NCBI RefSeq assembly: GCF_001552135.1
Contig: NZ_BCQP01000051.1
Coordinates: 43,342-107,341, forward strand
Source: Actinomadura chibensis NBRC 106107
GTDB taxonomy: Bacteria > Actinomycetota > Actinomycetes > Streptosporangiales > Streptosporangiaceae
Reading direction: 5' to 3'
DNA length: 64,000 bases
Below the pieces are notes generated by a model. The model saw only the letters and a list, made by a program, of their open reading frames with translations, ran no database searches and was not told where the DNA came from. A program made the position numbers and the translations under genes. How positions within the stretch are numbered: the stretch's first letter is position 1; every line of letters begins with the position of its first letter. Shown piece by piece: positions 41,919 through 50,580 of the stretch.

Positions 41919-43085
41919 ATGCAGATCGTCGACATCCGGGAAATGGCCGTTCCGCTTGAGGGGAACGTCACCAATTCCGTCGTCAGTTTCGCCGGGCACA
42001 CGGTCTCGCTGGTCGCGGTGATCAGCGACGTGCGCCGGAACGGCCGTCCGCTCGTCGGGGTGGCGTTCGACTCCATCGGACGGTTCGCGCAGGGCGGCAT
42101 CCTCCGCGACCGGATGATCCCGCGCGTCCTCGGCGCCGACCCGGACTCCCTCCTCGCGCCGGACACCGGGCTGCTCGATCCCGCCCGCGTGCTGGAACGT
42201 GCCATGAAGGACGAGAAGCCCGGCGGCCACGGCGACCGCGCCGCCGCGGCCGCCGCCCTCGAACTCGCCTGCTGGGACCTGCTCGCCAAGCACGCGGAAG
42301 AGCCCGCCCACGCCGTGATCGCCAAGGCGCACGGCCGCGCGCCCGGTCTGACCGGCGCCCCCGTCTACGCGGCGGGCGGCTACTACCGTCCGGGCGGGGG
42401 GATCGCGGAGTTGAAGGCCGAACTGCGCGGCTACCAGGACGACGGATACCCGGTCGCGAAGATCAAGATCGGCGGCGCGCCGCTCGACGAGGACCTCCGC
42501 CGGATCGAGGCCGCGATCGCGGTGATGGGCGACGGCGGCGCGATCGCCGTCGACGCGAACGGACGGTTCGACTGGACGCAGGCGCTCGACTACGCGAAGG
42601 CGATGTCCGGCTACGGCCTCCGCTGGTACGAGGAGGCGACGGACCCGCTCGACTTCGACCTCAACCGGCGCCTCACGGAGGCCTATCCCGGCCCGATCGC
42701 GACGGGTGAGAACCTCTTCTCCGTCCAGGACGTGAAGAACCTGCTGAACTTCGGCGGCGTCCGCGCCGACCGGGACGTCTTCCAAATGGACGCGGGCCTC
42801 AGCTACGGCCTGACCGAATACGCGCGAATGATCGCGCTGATGGAGGAGCGCGGCATCGACCGCGGCGCGGCGTTCCCGCACGGCGGGCACATGATCAACC
42901 TGCACATCGTCACCGGGCTCGGGCTCGGCGGCTGCGAGGCCTATCCGGGGGTGTTCCAGCCGTTCGGCGGCTACGCCCCCGGCTGCCGCCTCGCGGACGG
43001 CCGGATCCACCCCGCCGACGACCCCGGCTTCGGCCTCGAAGCGAAACCGGGCCTGGCGGAGCAGATCGCGAAGCTGGTGAGCTGA
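41919..43085 (+). CDS. Enolase-superfamily dehydratase, D(-)-tartrate dehydratase-like
   Basis: A 388-residue enzyme with an N-terminal capping domain and a TIM barrel. Catalytic and metal residues are in place: K181-x-K183 (VAKIKIGGAP), D212 (VDANGRFD), E238 (WYEE), E264 (ATGENLF) and H321/H324 (FPHGGHMINL). Long blocks such as 'MKDEKPGGHGDRAAA', 'VYAAGGYYRPGGG' and 'EAYPGVFQPFGGYAPG' agree with the Bradyrhizobium D-tartrate dehydratase as I remember it, so dehydration of D-tartrate or a close 2,3-dihydroxy diacid to oxaloacetate is likely. 18 bp after the ligase, with AAGGAGG upstream. Confidence 0.85.
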   Translation: MQIVDIREMAVPLEGNVTNSVVSFAGHTVSLVAVISDVRRNGRPLVGVAFDSIGRFAQGGILRDRMIPRVLGADPDSLLAPDTGLLDPARVLERAMKDEKPGGHGDRAAAAAALELACWDLLAKHAEEPAHAVIAKAHGRAPGLTGAPVYAAGGYYRPGGGIAELKAELRGYQDDGYPVAKIKIGGAPLDEDLRRIEAAIAVMGDGGAIAVDANGRFDWTQALDYAKAMSGYGLRWYEEATDPLDFDLNRRLTEAYPGPIATGENLFSVQDVKNLLNFGGVRADRDVFQMDAGLSYGLTEYARMIALMEERGIDRGAAFPHGGHMINLHIVTGLGLGGCEAYPGVFQPFGGYAPGCRLADGRIHPADDPGFGLEAKPGLAEQIAKLVS

Positions 43086-44032
43086 TGGAGGCTCCGGAAC
43101 CGATGGAGACCATGAAGATCGCCGTCGTCGGCTGCGGCGCGATGGGCTCGGTCTACGCCGGGCGCCTCGCCTCGGCGGGGCACGACGTCCTCGTCGTCGA
43201 CCGGTGGGCCGACCACATGGCGGCCATCGCCGCGAACGGCCTGCTGGTGGCCGGGCCGGACGGCGAACTGCGCGTCCCGGTGCGCGCGTACACCGAGCCG
43301 CCGAGCGAGCGGGTGGACCTCGTCGTCCTCGCGGTGAAGGCGGCGGACGTCGCGTCCGCCACGGCGCAGGCCCGTCCGCTGCTCGGGCCGGGCACGGTCG
43401 TCCTCACGATCCAGAACGGGCTCGGCTCCGCCGACGTCGCCGCCGCCGAACTCGGCGCGGACCGGCTCGCCGTCGGTGTCGCGAGCGGCTTCGGCGCGTC
43501 CGTGCGGCGGGCGGGGGAGGTCCACCACAACGCGATGCGCGCGATGCGGTTCGGCGGGTACGCGACGCTCGGCCCGTCCGAGGTCGAGCGGGTCGCCCGC
43601 GCCTGGCGGCTCGGCGGGTTCGACGCCGAGGCGGTGTCCGACATCGCGGCGATGCAGTGGGAGAAGCTGATCTGCAACGTCGCCTACAGCGCCCCGTGCG
43701 CGCTCACCGGCCTGACGGTCGGCGAGGTCATGGACGACGAGCACCTCGGCCCGGTCAGCCGCGCCGCCGCCGAGGAGGCGTGGCAGGTGGCGCGCGCCCG
43801 CGGCGTCGGCATCTCCGTCACGGACCCCATCGAGTTCGTCCGCGACTTCGGCGCCCGGATGCCCGCCGCGAAGCCGTCCGCGCTGCTCGACCACGAGGCC
43901 GGACGGGTCAGCGAGATCGCGTTCATCAACGGCGCGGTCCCGCGCGAGGCGGCGAAGGCCGGACGCGACGCCCCGGTCAACGCCACGCTGACCGCCCTCG
44001 TCCGCGCCCGCGAAGCGTCCTGGACGGCCTGA
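43085..44032 (+). CDS. Ketopantoate reductase family (PanE/ApbA) 2-hydroxyacid oxidoreductase
   Basis: A 315-residue NADP-dependent dehydrogenase: N-terminal 'KIAVVGCGAMGSVYAGRLASAGHDVLVVDR', 'VVLAVKAADVASA', 'VLTIQNGLGSADV', catalytic Lys in 'MQWEKLICNVAYSAPCALTG' and the C-terminal helical domain with 'KPSALLDHEAGRVSEIAFINGAV'. A true pantothenate role is doubtful outside a pan operon; next to the tartrate-dehydratase-like gene (TGATG overlap) it may reduce a related oxo-acid. A GGAG before the ATG at 43112 makes that an alternative start. Confidence 0.85.
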   Translation: MEAPEPMETMKIAVVGCGAMGSVYAGRLASAGHDVLVVDRWADHMAAIAANGLLVAGPDGELRVPVRAYTEPPSERVDLVVLAVKAADVASATAQARPLLGPGTVVLTIQNGLGSADVAAAELGADRLAVGVASGFGASVRRAGEVHHNAMRAMRFGGYATLGPSEVERVARAWRLGGFDAEAVSDIAAMQWEKLICNVAYSAPCALTGLTVGEVMDDEHLGPVSRAAAEEAWQVARARGVGISVTDPIEFVRDFGARMPAAKPSALLDHEAGRVSEIAFINGAVPREAAKAGRDAPVNATLTALVRAREASWTA

Positions 44033-44150
44033 CCCCGGCGGCCGTGCCTCGAACGGGTTGGACGGGGGCGCGCTTTCCCGGCGGGCCGCCCTCGGTTATC
44101 TTCGTGATCAACCCCCGGCCTGATCATCTCGTCGTCTGGAAGGAACCGCC

Positions 44151-44918
44151 ATGCCGGGAGAGGTTCGGCTCACTCGCAGGGGCCTGATCGGGGGGACCGC
44201 CGCCGTGGTCGGCGGGGCGCTGCTCGGCCCGCTGTCCGGCCCGCGCGGCGCCGCGTCGGCGCAGGCCGCGCCCCGCGCGTACCCGCGCGCCGACTGGGAG
44301 GCGCGCCCGCCCAAGGTCGCGGCGACCGTGCTCGACCGCGCCCCCGACCACATCGTCGTCCACCACACCGCGTCGGCGAACACCGTCGACCCTTCGCTGG
44401 AGCAGGCGTTCGCCCTGTCCCGGTCGATCCAGAACTTCCACATGGACACCAACGGGTGGGCCGACTCGGGGCAGCAGTTCACCATCAGCCGGGGCGGCCA
44501 CCTCATGGAGGGACGCAACCGCACCCTGGAGGCCGTCCGCGCCCGGCGGCACGTGGTCGGGGCGCACACCTTCGGCCAGAACGACCACACGATCGGCATC
44601 GAGAACGAGGGCACCTACATGACGGAGGCGCCCACCGACGCGCTGTGGGCGAAACTCGTCCAGACGTGCGCGTGGCTGTGCGACGCCTACGGCCTCGGCC
44701 CGCACGAGGCGATCGTCGGGCATCGCGACTACAACCAGACGTCCTGCCCCGGCGACGCCCTCTACGCGCTGCTGCCCGACCTGCGCGACCAGGTCGCGGG
44801 CGTGCTCGGCGAACGGCGGTCCGCGGCGCGCTCGCGCGGCGGGCCGAGCGGCCTGCCCGGACCGCGCCACACCTTCGACCACGGCCCGGCGCTCGCGCCC
44901 GGCGAACTGGCCCGCTGA
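44151..44918 (+). CDS. Tat-exported peptidoglycan recognition/N-acetylmuramoyl-L-alanine amidase
   Basis: A 255-residue amidase_2/PGRP-fold enzyme. The signal is of twin-arginine type (TRRGLIGGTAAVVGGALLGPLSG). The zinc site residues are in 'HIVVHHTASANT', 'NDHTIGIENEGTY' and 'GHRDYNQTSCPGDALY' with the usual H, H and C/D positions. It should cleave the lactyl-peptide bond of cell-wall peptidoglycan outside the membrane. It stands alone, with AAGGAA before the ATG and 118 bp of upstream sequence, convergent with the methyltransferase gene 7 bp away. Confidence 0.9.
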   Translation: MPGEVRLTRRGLIGGTAAVVGGALLGPLSGPRGAASAQAAPRAYPRADWEARPPKVAATVLDRAPDHIVVHHTASANTVDPSLEQAFALSRSIQNFHMDTNGWADSGQQFTISRGGHLMEGRNRTLEAVRARRHVVGAHTFGQNDHTIGIENEGTYMTEAPTDALWAKLVQTCAWLCDAYGLGPHEAIVGHRDYNQTSCPGDALYALLPDLRDQVAGVLGERRSAARSRGGPSGLPGPRHTFDHGPALAPGELAR

Positions 44919-44925
44919 GCCGCCG

Positions 44926-45549
44926 TCAGGCCGGACGCCGCGCCCAGAACAGCGCGTGCCCGCCGTCGCCCTCCGGGACGAACTCCCGCGAGACGACGTC
45001 GAGGCCCGCGTCCCGGAGCCAGGCGTCGTAGGTGTCGGCGTCCGCCTGGCTCCACCACATCGCGGCCGGTCCGCCGAGCCAGCCGTCCTCGGTGCCGGTC
45101 CAGGCGTCCCAGCCCGTGGTGGCGAGCAGCCAGCCGGAGGGACGCAGCCATCCGGCGATCCGCTGGAGGAGCCGGGGCTGCTCCTCCAGCGGCATGTGGA
45201 TGAGGGCGTAGAGGCAGACGACGGCATCGAACGAGTCCGGCGGGAAGCCGACCCGCGTCGCGTCCGCGCGCCGGAACGTCGCGGCGGGCACCAGCCGGCG
45301 GGCGCGTTCGATCTGCACCTCGCTGATGTCCACGCCGGTGACGCGGTGCCCGGCCGCGGCGAGCGACCGGGCCACCGGCACGCCGCACCCGCACCCGAGG
45401 TCGAGCACCGGCCCGTTCGCGGGAATCCGGTCCTTGAGGGAGGCCAGCCAGGGCGCGTATTGGTCGTCGCCCGCGTCGTCGTCCCGATAATGGCGTGAAA
45501 GGACGTCGTATCCGCGCCGGACCATTTCGGTGCCGTCGTCTTCGCTCAT
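44926..45549 (-). CDS. SAM-dependent methyltransferase (class I)
   Basis: A 207-residue methyltransferase. The SAM-binding motif I is 'PVLDLGCGCGVPVARSLAAAGHRVTGVDIS', motif post-I 'ADATRVGFPPDSFDAVVCLYALIHMP' and the C-terminal strands 'GWLLATTGWDAW'. Substrate unknown; small-molecule methyltransferase type. It lies 28 bp downstream of the SDR in the same direction and may share its transcript. Confidence 0.88.
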   Translation of the reverse strand: MSEDDGTEMVRRGYDVLSRHYRDDDAGDDQYAPWLASLKDRIPANGPVLDLGCGCGVPVARSLAAAGHRVTGVDISEVQIERARRLVPAATFRRADATRVGFPPDSFDAVVCLYALIHMPLEEQPRLLQRIAGWLRPSGWLLATTGWDAWTGTEDGWLGGPAAMWWSQADADTYDAWLRDAGLDVVSREFVPEGDGGHALFWARRPA

Positions 45550-45577
45550 GCCGGACGTTATCCCGGAATTCCGCCGG

Positions 45578-46312
45578 TCACCAAGGGACGACCCCGGCGT
45601 CCTCGAAGAACCCGCCGGTGGGGCCGCCGTCCGGGAGCGTCGCGAGCCGGATCGCGATCTGGGCGCCCTGCCGCGCGGTGCGGACGCCGCGGAACCCGTT
45701 GAGGTCCGTCGCGCAGAATCCCGGGCACCCCAGGTTGATCAGGACGTTCGTGTCGCGCAGTTCCTTGGCGTACTGGACGGTGACGGCGTTCAGGAAGGTC
45801 TTGGACGGCGAATAGGCGGCCGACAACGGCCCCGTGACGTCGGGCGCGGCGCCCTGCTCGCTCTGCCGCGCCAGCGACCCGACGCCGCTGGACATGTTCA
45901 CGATCCGCGGCGACGCCGACCGGCGCAGCAGCGGCAGCATCGCGTTCGTGACCCGGATGACCCCGATCACGTTCGTCTCGACAGCCGTCCGGACAGCCGC
46001 GAGGTCGACGGTGGTCGGCTCCTGCGGCATGCCGCCGGTCACACCCGCGTTGTTGACGAGCACGTCGAGCCGCCCGCCCCGCTCCTCGACCAACCTCGCG
46101 GCGGCCTCCACGCTCGCGTCGTCGGTGACGTCGAGGGGGACCCCGAAGGCGTCCACCCCGTCCGCCCGCAACTTCCCTACGGCAAGCTCCCGCTTGCCCT
46201 CGTCCCGCGCACCGACCCCGACACTCCACCCGAGCCCACCGAGCCCGGCCGCGATCTCGAACCCGATCCCCTTGTTCGCGCCGGTGACCAGCGCGATCTT
46301 CTCTCCACTCAT
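45578..46312 (-). CDS. Short-chain dehydrogenase/reductase (carbonyl reductase-like)
   Basis: A 244-residue SDR with 'IALVTGANKGIGFEIAAGLGGLGWSVGVGARDEGK', NNAG, 'RIVNMSSGVGSL', Y-x3-K in 'AAYSPSKTFLN' and the 'NKGIG' variant seen in plant/insect carbonyl reductase-like SDRs. The ATG at 46312 is chosen over one at 46387 because the latter runs over the divergent LysR operator. It is probably controlled by the divergent LysR protein, the usual layout for that family. Confidence 0.9.
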   Translation of the reverse strand: MSGEKIALVTGANKGIGFEIAAGLGGLGWSVGVGARDEGKRELAVGKLRADGVDAFGVPLDVTDDASVEAAARLVEERGGRLDVLVNNAGVTGGMPQEPTTVDLAAVRTAVETNVIGVIRVTNAMLPLLRRSASPRIVNMSSGVGSLARQSEQGAAPDVTGPLSAAYSPSKTFLNAVTVQYAKELRDTNVLINLGCPGFCATDLNGFRGVRTARQGAQIAIRLATLPDGGPTGGFFEDAGVVPW

Positions 46313-46367
46313 GTCTCGACCCTGCCGCGCACCCCCGCCGAACCTCCAACACCGTCTAGGTCCTCCC

Positions 46368-46386
46368 TGATACCCCCCAGGTATCA
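46368..46386. promoter_or_regulatory. LysR-type operator between divergent SDR and LysR genes
   Basis: TGATACC-N5-GGTATCA is a perfect dyad in the 123-bp gap between the SDR (minus) and LysR (plus) genes. Its T-N11-A geometry fits LysR binding sites. Confidence 0.7.
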
Positions 46387-46435
46387 CCCCACGTCACACC
46401 CTCCGCCGTCCCGCCCGGCGGGTACCGTGGGCGGG

Positions 46436-47275
46436 GTGGAGACGCGGGAGTTGCGGTATTTCGTGGCTGTTGCCGAGGAGCTGCACTTCGGGCGGGCGGC
46501 GCGGCGGCTCGGGATCGCGCAGCCGCCGCTGTCGCGGGCGATCGGGCAGCTTGAGCGGCGGCTCGGGGTGACGCTGCTGGAGCGGACGAGCCGCGGCGTC
46601 GTGCTGACCGAGGCCGGGGCCGTCCTGCTCCGCGAGGGGCTGGCGGCGCTGGACGCGGTCGACGCCGCCGCCCGCCGCACCCGGCGCGCCGCCGCCGGGC
46701 GGCCGAGCCTGGTGCTGGTCACGAAGGCGGGGGCGTCCAGCGAGCTGCTGGCGAAGCTGCTCGACGCCTATGCCGCCGAGCCCGGCGCGGTCACCGTGGA
46801 CGTGCAGTTGTGCGGGCCCGGCGAGCAGGAGCGGCTGCTGCGGGACGGGCGGGCCGACGTCGCGCTGCTGCACCGCCCGTACGACTCGACGGCCGGGTTC
46901 GACACCGAGGAGCTGGCCACGGAGGGGCAGGTCGCCGTCCTGCCCGCCGGGCATCCGCTCACCGTCGAGGCGCGGGTGCGGATGGCGGACGTCGCCGACC
47001 TGCCCGGCCTGCCGATGCCGCGCTGGCCCTGTCCCGACGGCACGTATCCGGAGGGGCCGGGCCCGGCCGTCCGGGATCACGCGCAGCTGCTCCAGCTCAT
47101 CGCGCTCGGACGGGCCTCGGCCGTGCTGCCCGACTCGGTCCGCCCGCTGCTGCGCGACGACCTCGCCGTCGTTCCCGTCGTGGACGCGCCGCGGGTCACG
47201 ACGGTGATCGCGTGGCCGCCGCACAGCCGGTCGCTCGCGCTCGCCGGGCTCGTCCGGACCGCGACCGGCCTCTAG
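46436..47275 (+). CDS. LysR-family transcriptional regulator
   Basis: A 279-residue regulator: N-terminal helix-turn-helix 'METRELRYFVAVAEELHFGRAARRLGIAQPPLSRAIGQLERRLGVTLLERTSRGVVLTEAG', then a periplasmic-binding-like effector domain of modest length. GTG start without a clear ribosome site. Divergent from the SDR it presumably controls. Its TAG shares CTAG with the stop of the convergent ROK gene. Confidence 0.92.
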   Translation: METRELRYFVAVAEELHFGRAARRLGIAQPPLSRAIGQLERRLGVTLLERTSRGVVLTEAGAVLLREGLAALDAVDAAARRTRRAAAGRPSLVLVTKAGASSELLAKLLDAYAAEPGAVTVDVQLCGPGEQERLLRDGRADVALLHRPYDSTAGFDTEELATEGQVAVLPAGHPLTVEARVRMADVADLPGLPMPRWPCPDGTYPEGPGPAVRDHAQLLQLIALGRASAVLPDSVRPLLRDDLAVVPVVDAPRVTTVIAWPPHSRSLALAGLVRTATGL

Positions 47276-48444
47276 CGGACGGTGAAGAGCTGCCGCTCGA
47301 CCTCGTCCAGGGCGAGGCGGGCGGCGCCGAGCGCCACCGCGTGATCGCCCAGCGTCGACAGCGCCAGCGTCGGACGGACGAGCGTCCGCCCGCCCAGGTG
47401 CCGTTCGATGGCCTCCAGCAGCGGCGGCCCGGCGCGGACGACGCCCCCGCCGATGACGACGAGGTCCGGGTCGAGGATCAGGATCAGCGGCGCCAGCCCC
47501 TCCACGAACCGGGCGGCGACCGTGTCGATGACCCGCAGCGCGGTGGGGTCGCCCGCGCGGGCGGCGGTCAGCGTCGCGCTGGCCGGGTCGTCGGGGGTGG
47601 CGTCGTCGTTGGCGAGTTCCGCGATCGCGGTCGTGCCGACCCGGCGCTCGAACGGGCCGAGGGTCGCCGCGCCGATCGGCGGGCCCTGCGCGCCGGGCAG
47701 GAAGCCGACCTCGCCCGCCGCGCCGTGCGCGCCGCGCAGCAGCCGGTCGCCGACGAGGATCCCGGCGCCGACCCGGCCGCCCCACTGCACGGCGACGACG
47801 ATCCCCGCGTCGGGGCCCCCGCCGCGCCAGCGCTCGGCGAGGACGGCGAGGTTCACGTCGTTCTCCACCATGACCGGGCAGCCGAACGCCGGACGGAGCC
47901 GGTCGGCGAGGTCGATCGACGTCCAGCCGGGCATGTCGGGCGCCTTGACGACGACGCCGTGCTCGGCCTCGACGATGCCGGGCGTGCCGACCGCGACCGC
48001 GCGGACCGTTCCCGGGTCGACGCCGCCGCGCGCGAGCGTCTCGCGCACCTGCGCGCGGACGTGGGCGAGCATCTCGTCGCTGCTGTGCAGGCGGCTGCTG
48101 TCGCCGCGGTCCTCGGCGACGATGCGGCCGGTGAGGTCGGCGACGACGGCGAGGGTGCGGTGCGGGCCGATGTCGATGCCGACGACGTGCGCCGCGTCCG
48201 GGCGCAGCCGGACGAGCCGCGCCGGACGGCCGGGGGAGCGCCGCCCCGACTGGTCGTCCTCGACGTACTCGACCAGGCCGTCGGCCACGAGTGACGCGAC
48301 GACCTGCGCGATCGTCTGCCGGGACAGCTCCGTCCGGTCGCTCAGGTCGCCCAGCCGCAGCGGCCCGGCCCGGTGCAGCCGGGCCAGCACCGTGCTCTCG
48401 TTGATGCGCCGGAGCAGGGCCGGTCCGCCGCCGCCGTCGATCAT
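47272..48444 (-). CDS. ROK-family transcriptional regulator
   Basis: A 390-residue protein. An N-terminal winged helix (LRRINESTVLARLHRAGPLRLGDLSDRTELSRQTIAQVVASLVADGLVEYV) precedes a sugar-kinase-like ROK domain: 'VVGIDIGPHRTLAVVADLTG', 'AVGTPGIVEAEHGVV', 'VENDVNLAVLAERW', 'GAHGAAGEVGFLPG'. The usual zinc-binding CxCGxxGC is absent in the matching place (GFLPGAQGPPIG), so it is a repressor-like member without the canonical metal site. It is divergent from the GH9 gene, which it may control in response to a sugar. Confidence 0.9.
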   Translation of the reverse strand: MIDGGGGPALLRRINESTVLARLHRAGPLRLGDLSDRTELSRQTIAQVVASLVADGLVEYVEDDQSGRRSPGRPARLVRLRPDAAHVVGIDIGPHRTLAVVADLTGRIVAEDRGDSSRLHSSDEMLAHVRAQVRETLARGGVDPGTVRAVAVGTPGIVEAEHGVVVKAPDMPGWTSIDLADRLRPAFGCPVMVENDVNLAVLAERWRGGGPDAGIVVAVQWGGRVGAGILVGDRLLRGAHGAAGEVGFLPGAQGPPIGAATLGPFERRVGTTAIAELANDDATPDDPASATLTAARAGDPTALRVIDTVAARFVEGLAPLILILDPDLVVIGGGVVRAGPPLLEAIERHLGGRTLVRPTLALSTLGDHAVALGAARLALDEVERQLFTVR

Positions 48445-48564
48445 CTGGTCGTCCCCCTCTTGACCTTCGCCCCGAGATCACAGAATATTGCAACGTTCTT
48501 AACCAAATTACACCTGAAGGTCGGACGCATCGGGGTTCCCAACGGCACAAGGATGGTGCGAGGC
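48445..48564. promoter_or_regulatory. Divergent ROK/GH9 promoter region
   Basis: This 120-bp gap has an AT-rich centre (about 48478-48515, AGAATATTGCAACGTTCTT) in otherwise GC-rich DNA, as expected for two promoters and an operator. I see the AACGTT core but no longer perfect dyad. Confidence 0.4.
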
Positions 48565-50433
48565 ATGCGCACACGGCACTCGAACGGCAGCGGGACCGAA
48601 GCGGGCGCGGCGCCGAAGACGGGCGCGGAGCACGAGACCGGCGCGGGGAGCGGGCGGCGGCGGTTCCTGATCGGCGCGGCGGCGGTCGGCGCCGGGTACA
48701 CGGCGGCCTCGGTCGTCGGGGCCCCCGCGGAGGCCGCGGCGCCGCCGGAGCACGGCGACGCGACGACGCGGGTCTTCGCCAACAACGTCGGGTACGACCC
48801 CGCCGCCCCGAAGCGCGCCGTGGTGACCGGGCGCCGGTCGCCCGGACGGTTCCGGCTGGTGGACGCCGTCACCGGGCAGACCGTCCACAGCGGCAGGCTC
48901 CAGCACGCGGGCAACGTCGCCGACTGGGACGACACCGCCTACTGGACGGCCGACTTCTCGCGGGTGGACCGGCCCGGCGACTACTACCTGGCGGTGGGCT
49001 CGGCCCGGTCGGCGCAGTTCAAGATCGAGGCGACCGTGCTTGAGCGCTACACGCTCGCGCACGTCGTCCGCCACTTCAAGGGCTGGCGGTGTTCGGGCCA
49101 GTACGACAAGTTCGACCACCATCTGCCGCTCGGCAACACCGGCAAGACCTTCGACGCGCACGGCGGATGGTACGACGCGACCGGCGATTTCGGCAAACAT
49201 TTCACGCAATTGTCGGCGCTCTCCTATTTCAACACGCTGCAGATTCCGTTGACCGCGTGGTCGCTGCTGATCTCCCATCGCGAACTGACCGCCCGCAAGA
49301 ACGACAACTTCACCCAACTGCGCACCTGGCTCCAGGACGAGGGCCTCTTCGGCGCGGACTACATCCGCCGCGTCCACGTCCCCGGCCAGTCCTTCTACAG
49401 TTCGGTGGGCCAGCCGGGACCGCCGAAGGACCCGGTCAAGCGCACCCTCGGCACCGCGCAGGTCAACTTCCGCGAGGGCGGCGGCGTCGCGATCGCCGCG
49501 CTCGCCATCGCGAGCACGCAGGACGTCTCCGGCGACTACGAGAGCTCGGACTACCTGGCGGCCGCCAAGGACGCGTTCGCCTATCTCGACGCCAACAACG
49601 TCCGCCTCACCAACGACGGAAAAGAGAATATCCAGGACGACTACAACGCCCTCCTCGCGGCCGTCGAACTGTATCGCGCGACCGGGGACGACACCTACAG
49701 GAAGGCCGCCGACAAGCGCGCCGCGAACCTCTCCGCCCGGCTCGTCTCCTGGCGCGGCTACCGCGACTACTGGCGGGCGGACGACGCGGACCGCCCGTAC
49801 TTCCACCCGTCCGACGCCGGGCTCCCGGTCGTCGCGCTGCTCACCTACGCGGGCATCGCGGACGGGAGCGCCAAGCAGCGGGCGCTCGACGCGGTGCGCC
49901 GGTCGATGACGTTCGAGCTGGCGGTCACCGCCGAGGTCCGCAACCCGTTCGGGTACGCGCGGCAGCTCGTCCAGGACGCGACCGGCACCCGGGCCAGCCG
50001 GTTCTTCTTCCCGCACAACGTGACCCCGCGGACGAAGGACCAGTGGTGGCAGGGCGAGAACGCGCGCATCGCCTCGCTCGCGACCGCGGCCCGCCTCGCC
50101 GCGCGGCAGTTCTCCGCCGACCGCGCGTTCGCCGCGAAGCTGCGCTCGTACGCGGCGGACCAGCTCAACTGGATCCTCGGCGTCAACCCCTACGACGTCT
50201 GCATGCTGGACGGCTCCGGGCGCAACAATCCGCAGTACCTCTGGCTCGGGTCGTGGCAGTTCCTCCAGACGGCGGGCGGGATCGTCAACGGCATCACCGG
50301 CAAGAACGTGGACGGCAGCGGCATCGCCTGGGACGAGGGCTACGCCAAGACCGGCAAGGACGACGACTGGCGCTGGGGCGAGCAGTGGCTCCCCCACACG
50401 AGCTGGTACCTGAACGCCATCGCCCTCGGCTGA
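48565..50433 (+). CDS. Tat-exported glycoside hydrolase family 9 enzyme with Ig-like N-domain
   Basis: A 622-residue exported enzyme. A Tat signal (GRRRFLIGAAAVGAGYTAASVVGAPAEA, about residues 30-60) is followed by a cellulase Ig-like domain (RVFANNVGYDPAAPKRAVVTG..GDYYLAVG) and a six-hairpin GH9 domain. The catalytic-base segment reads 'GGWYDATGDFGKHFTQLSALSYFNTLQIPLTAWSLL': DATGD with an extra T relative to the DAGD of classic cellulases, as in GH9 exo-glucosaminidase/chitobiase-like members. The acid is likely E in 'GEQWLPHTSWYLNAIAL'. Substrate could be cellulose or chitosan-derived sugars. ATG 48565 has AAGGAT 11 nt upstream; ATG 48553 is the alternative. Confidence 0.88.
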   Translation: MRTRHSNGSGTEAGAAPKTGAEHETGAGSGRRRFLIGAAAVGAGYTAASVVGAPAEAAAPPEHGDATTRVFANNVGYDPAAPKRAVVTGRRSPGRFRLVDAVTGQTVHSGRLQHAGNVADWDDTAYWTADFSRVDRPGDYYLAVGSARSAQFKIEATVLERYTLAHVVRHFKGWRCSGQYDKFDHHLPLGNTGKTFDAHGGWYDATGDFGKHFTQLSALSYFNTLQIPLTAWSLLISHRELTARKNDNFTQLRTWLQDEGLFGADYIRRVHVPGQSFYSSVGQPGPPKDPVKRTLGTAQVNFREGGGVAIAALAIASTQDVSGDYESSDYLAAAKDAFAYLDANNVRLTNDGKENIQDDYNALLAAVELYRATGDDTYRKAADKRAANLSARLVSWRGYRDYWRADDADRPYFHPSDAGLPVVALLTYAGIADGSAKQRALDAVRRSMTFELAVTAEVRNPFGYARQLVQDATGTRASRFFFPHNVTPRTKDQWWQGENARIASLATAARLAARQFSADRAFAAKLRSYAADQLNWILGVNPYDVCMLDGSGRNNPQYLWLGSWQFLQTAGGIVNGITGKNVDGSGIAWDEGYAKTGKDDDWRWGEQWLPHTSWYLNAIALG

Positions 50434-50456
50434 CCGGCGCCCCCCTTCCGCACGCG

Positions 50457-50488
50457 AACCCCCGCAGGCCCCTGACTGCGGGGGTTTC
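50457..50488 (+). terminator. Rho-independent terminator after the GH9 gene
   Basis: AACCCCCGCAG and CTGCGGGGGTT form a perfect 11-bp stem with an 8-nt loop, ending in TTT, 24 bp after the GH9 stop. Confidence 0.85.
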
Positions 50489-50580
50489 GCATGCCCGGGC
50501 GCGGCGCTCACCCGGACTCTTGACAGGAGAGTACTCGCAACCGCAAAGTAATCTCCATAGCCAAGAGAATCGGAGAAGAC

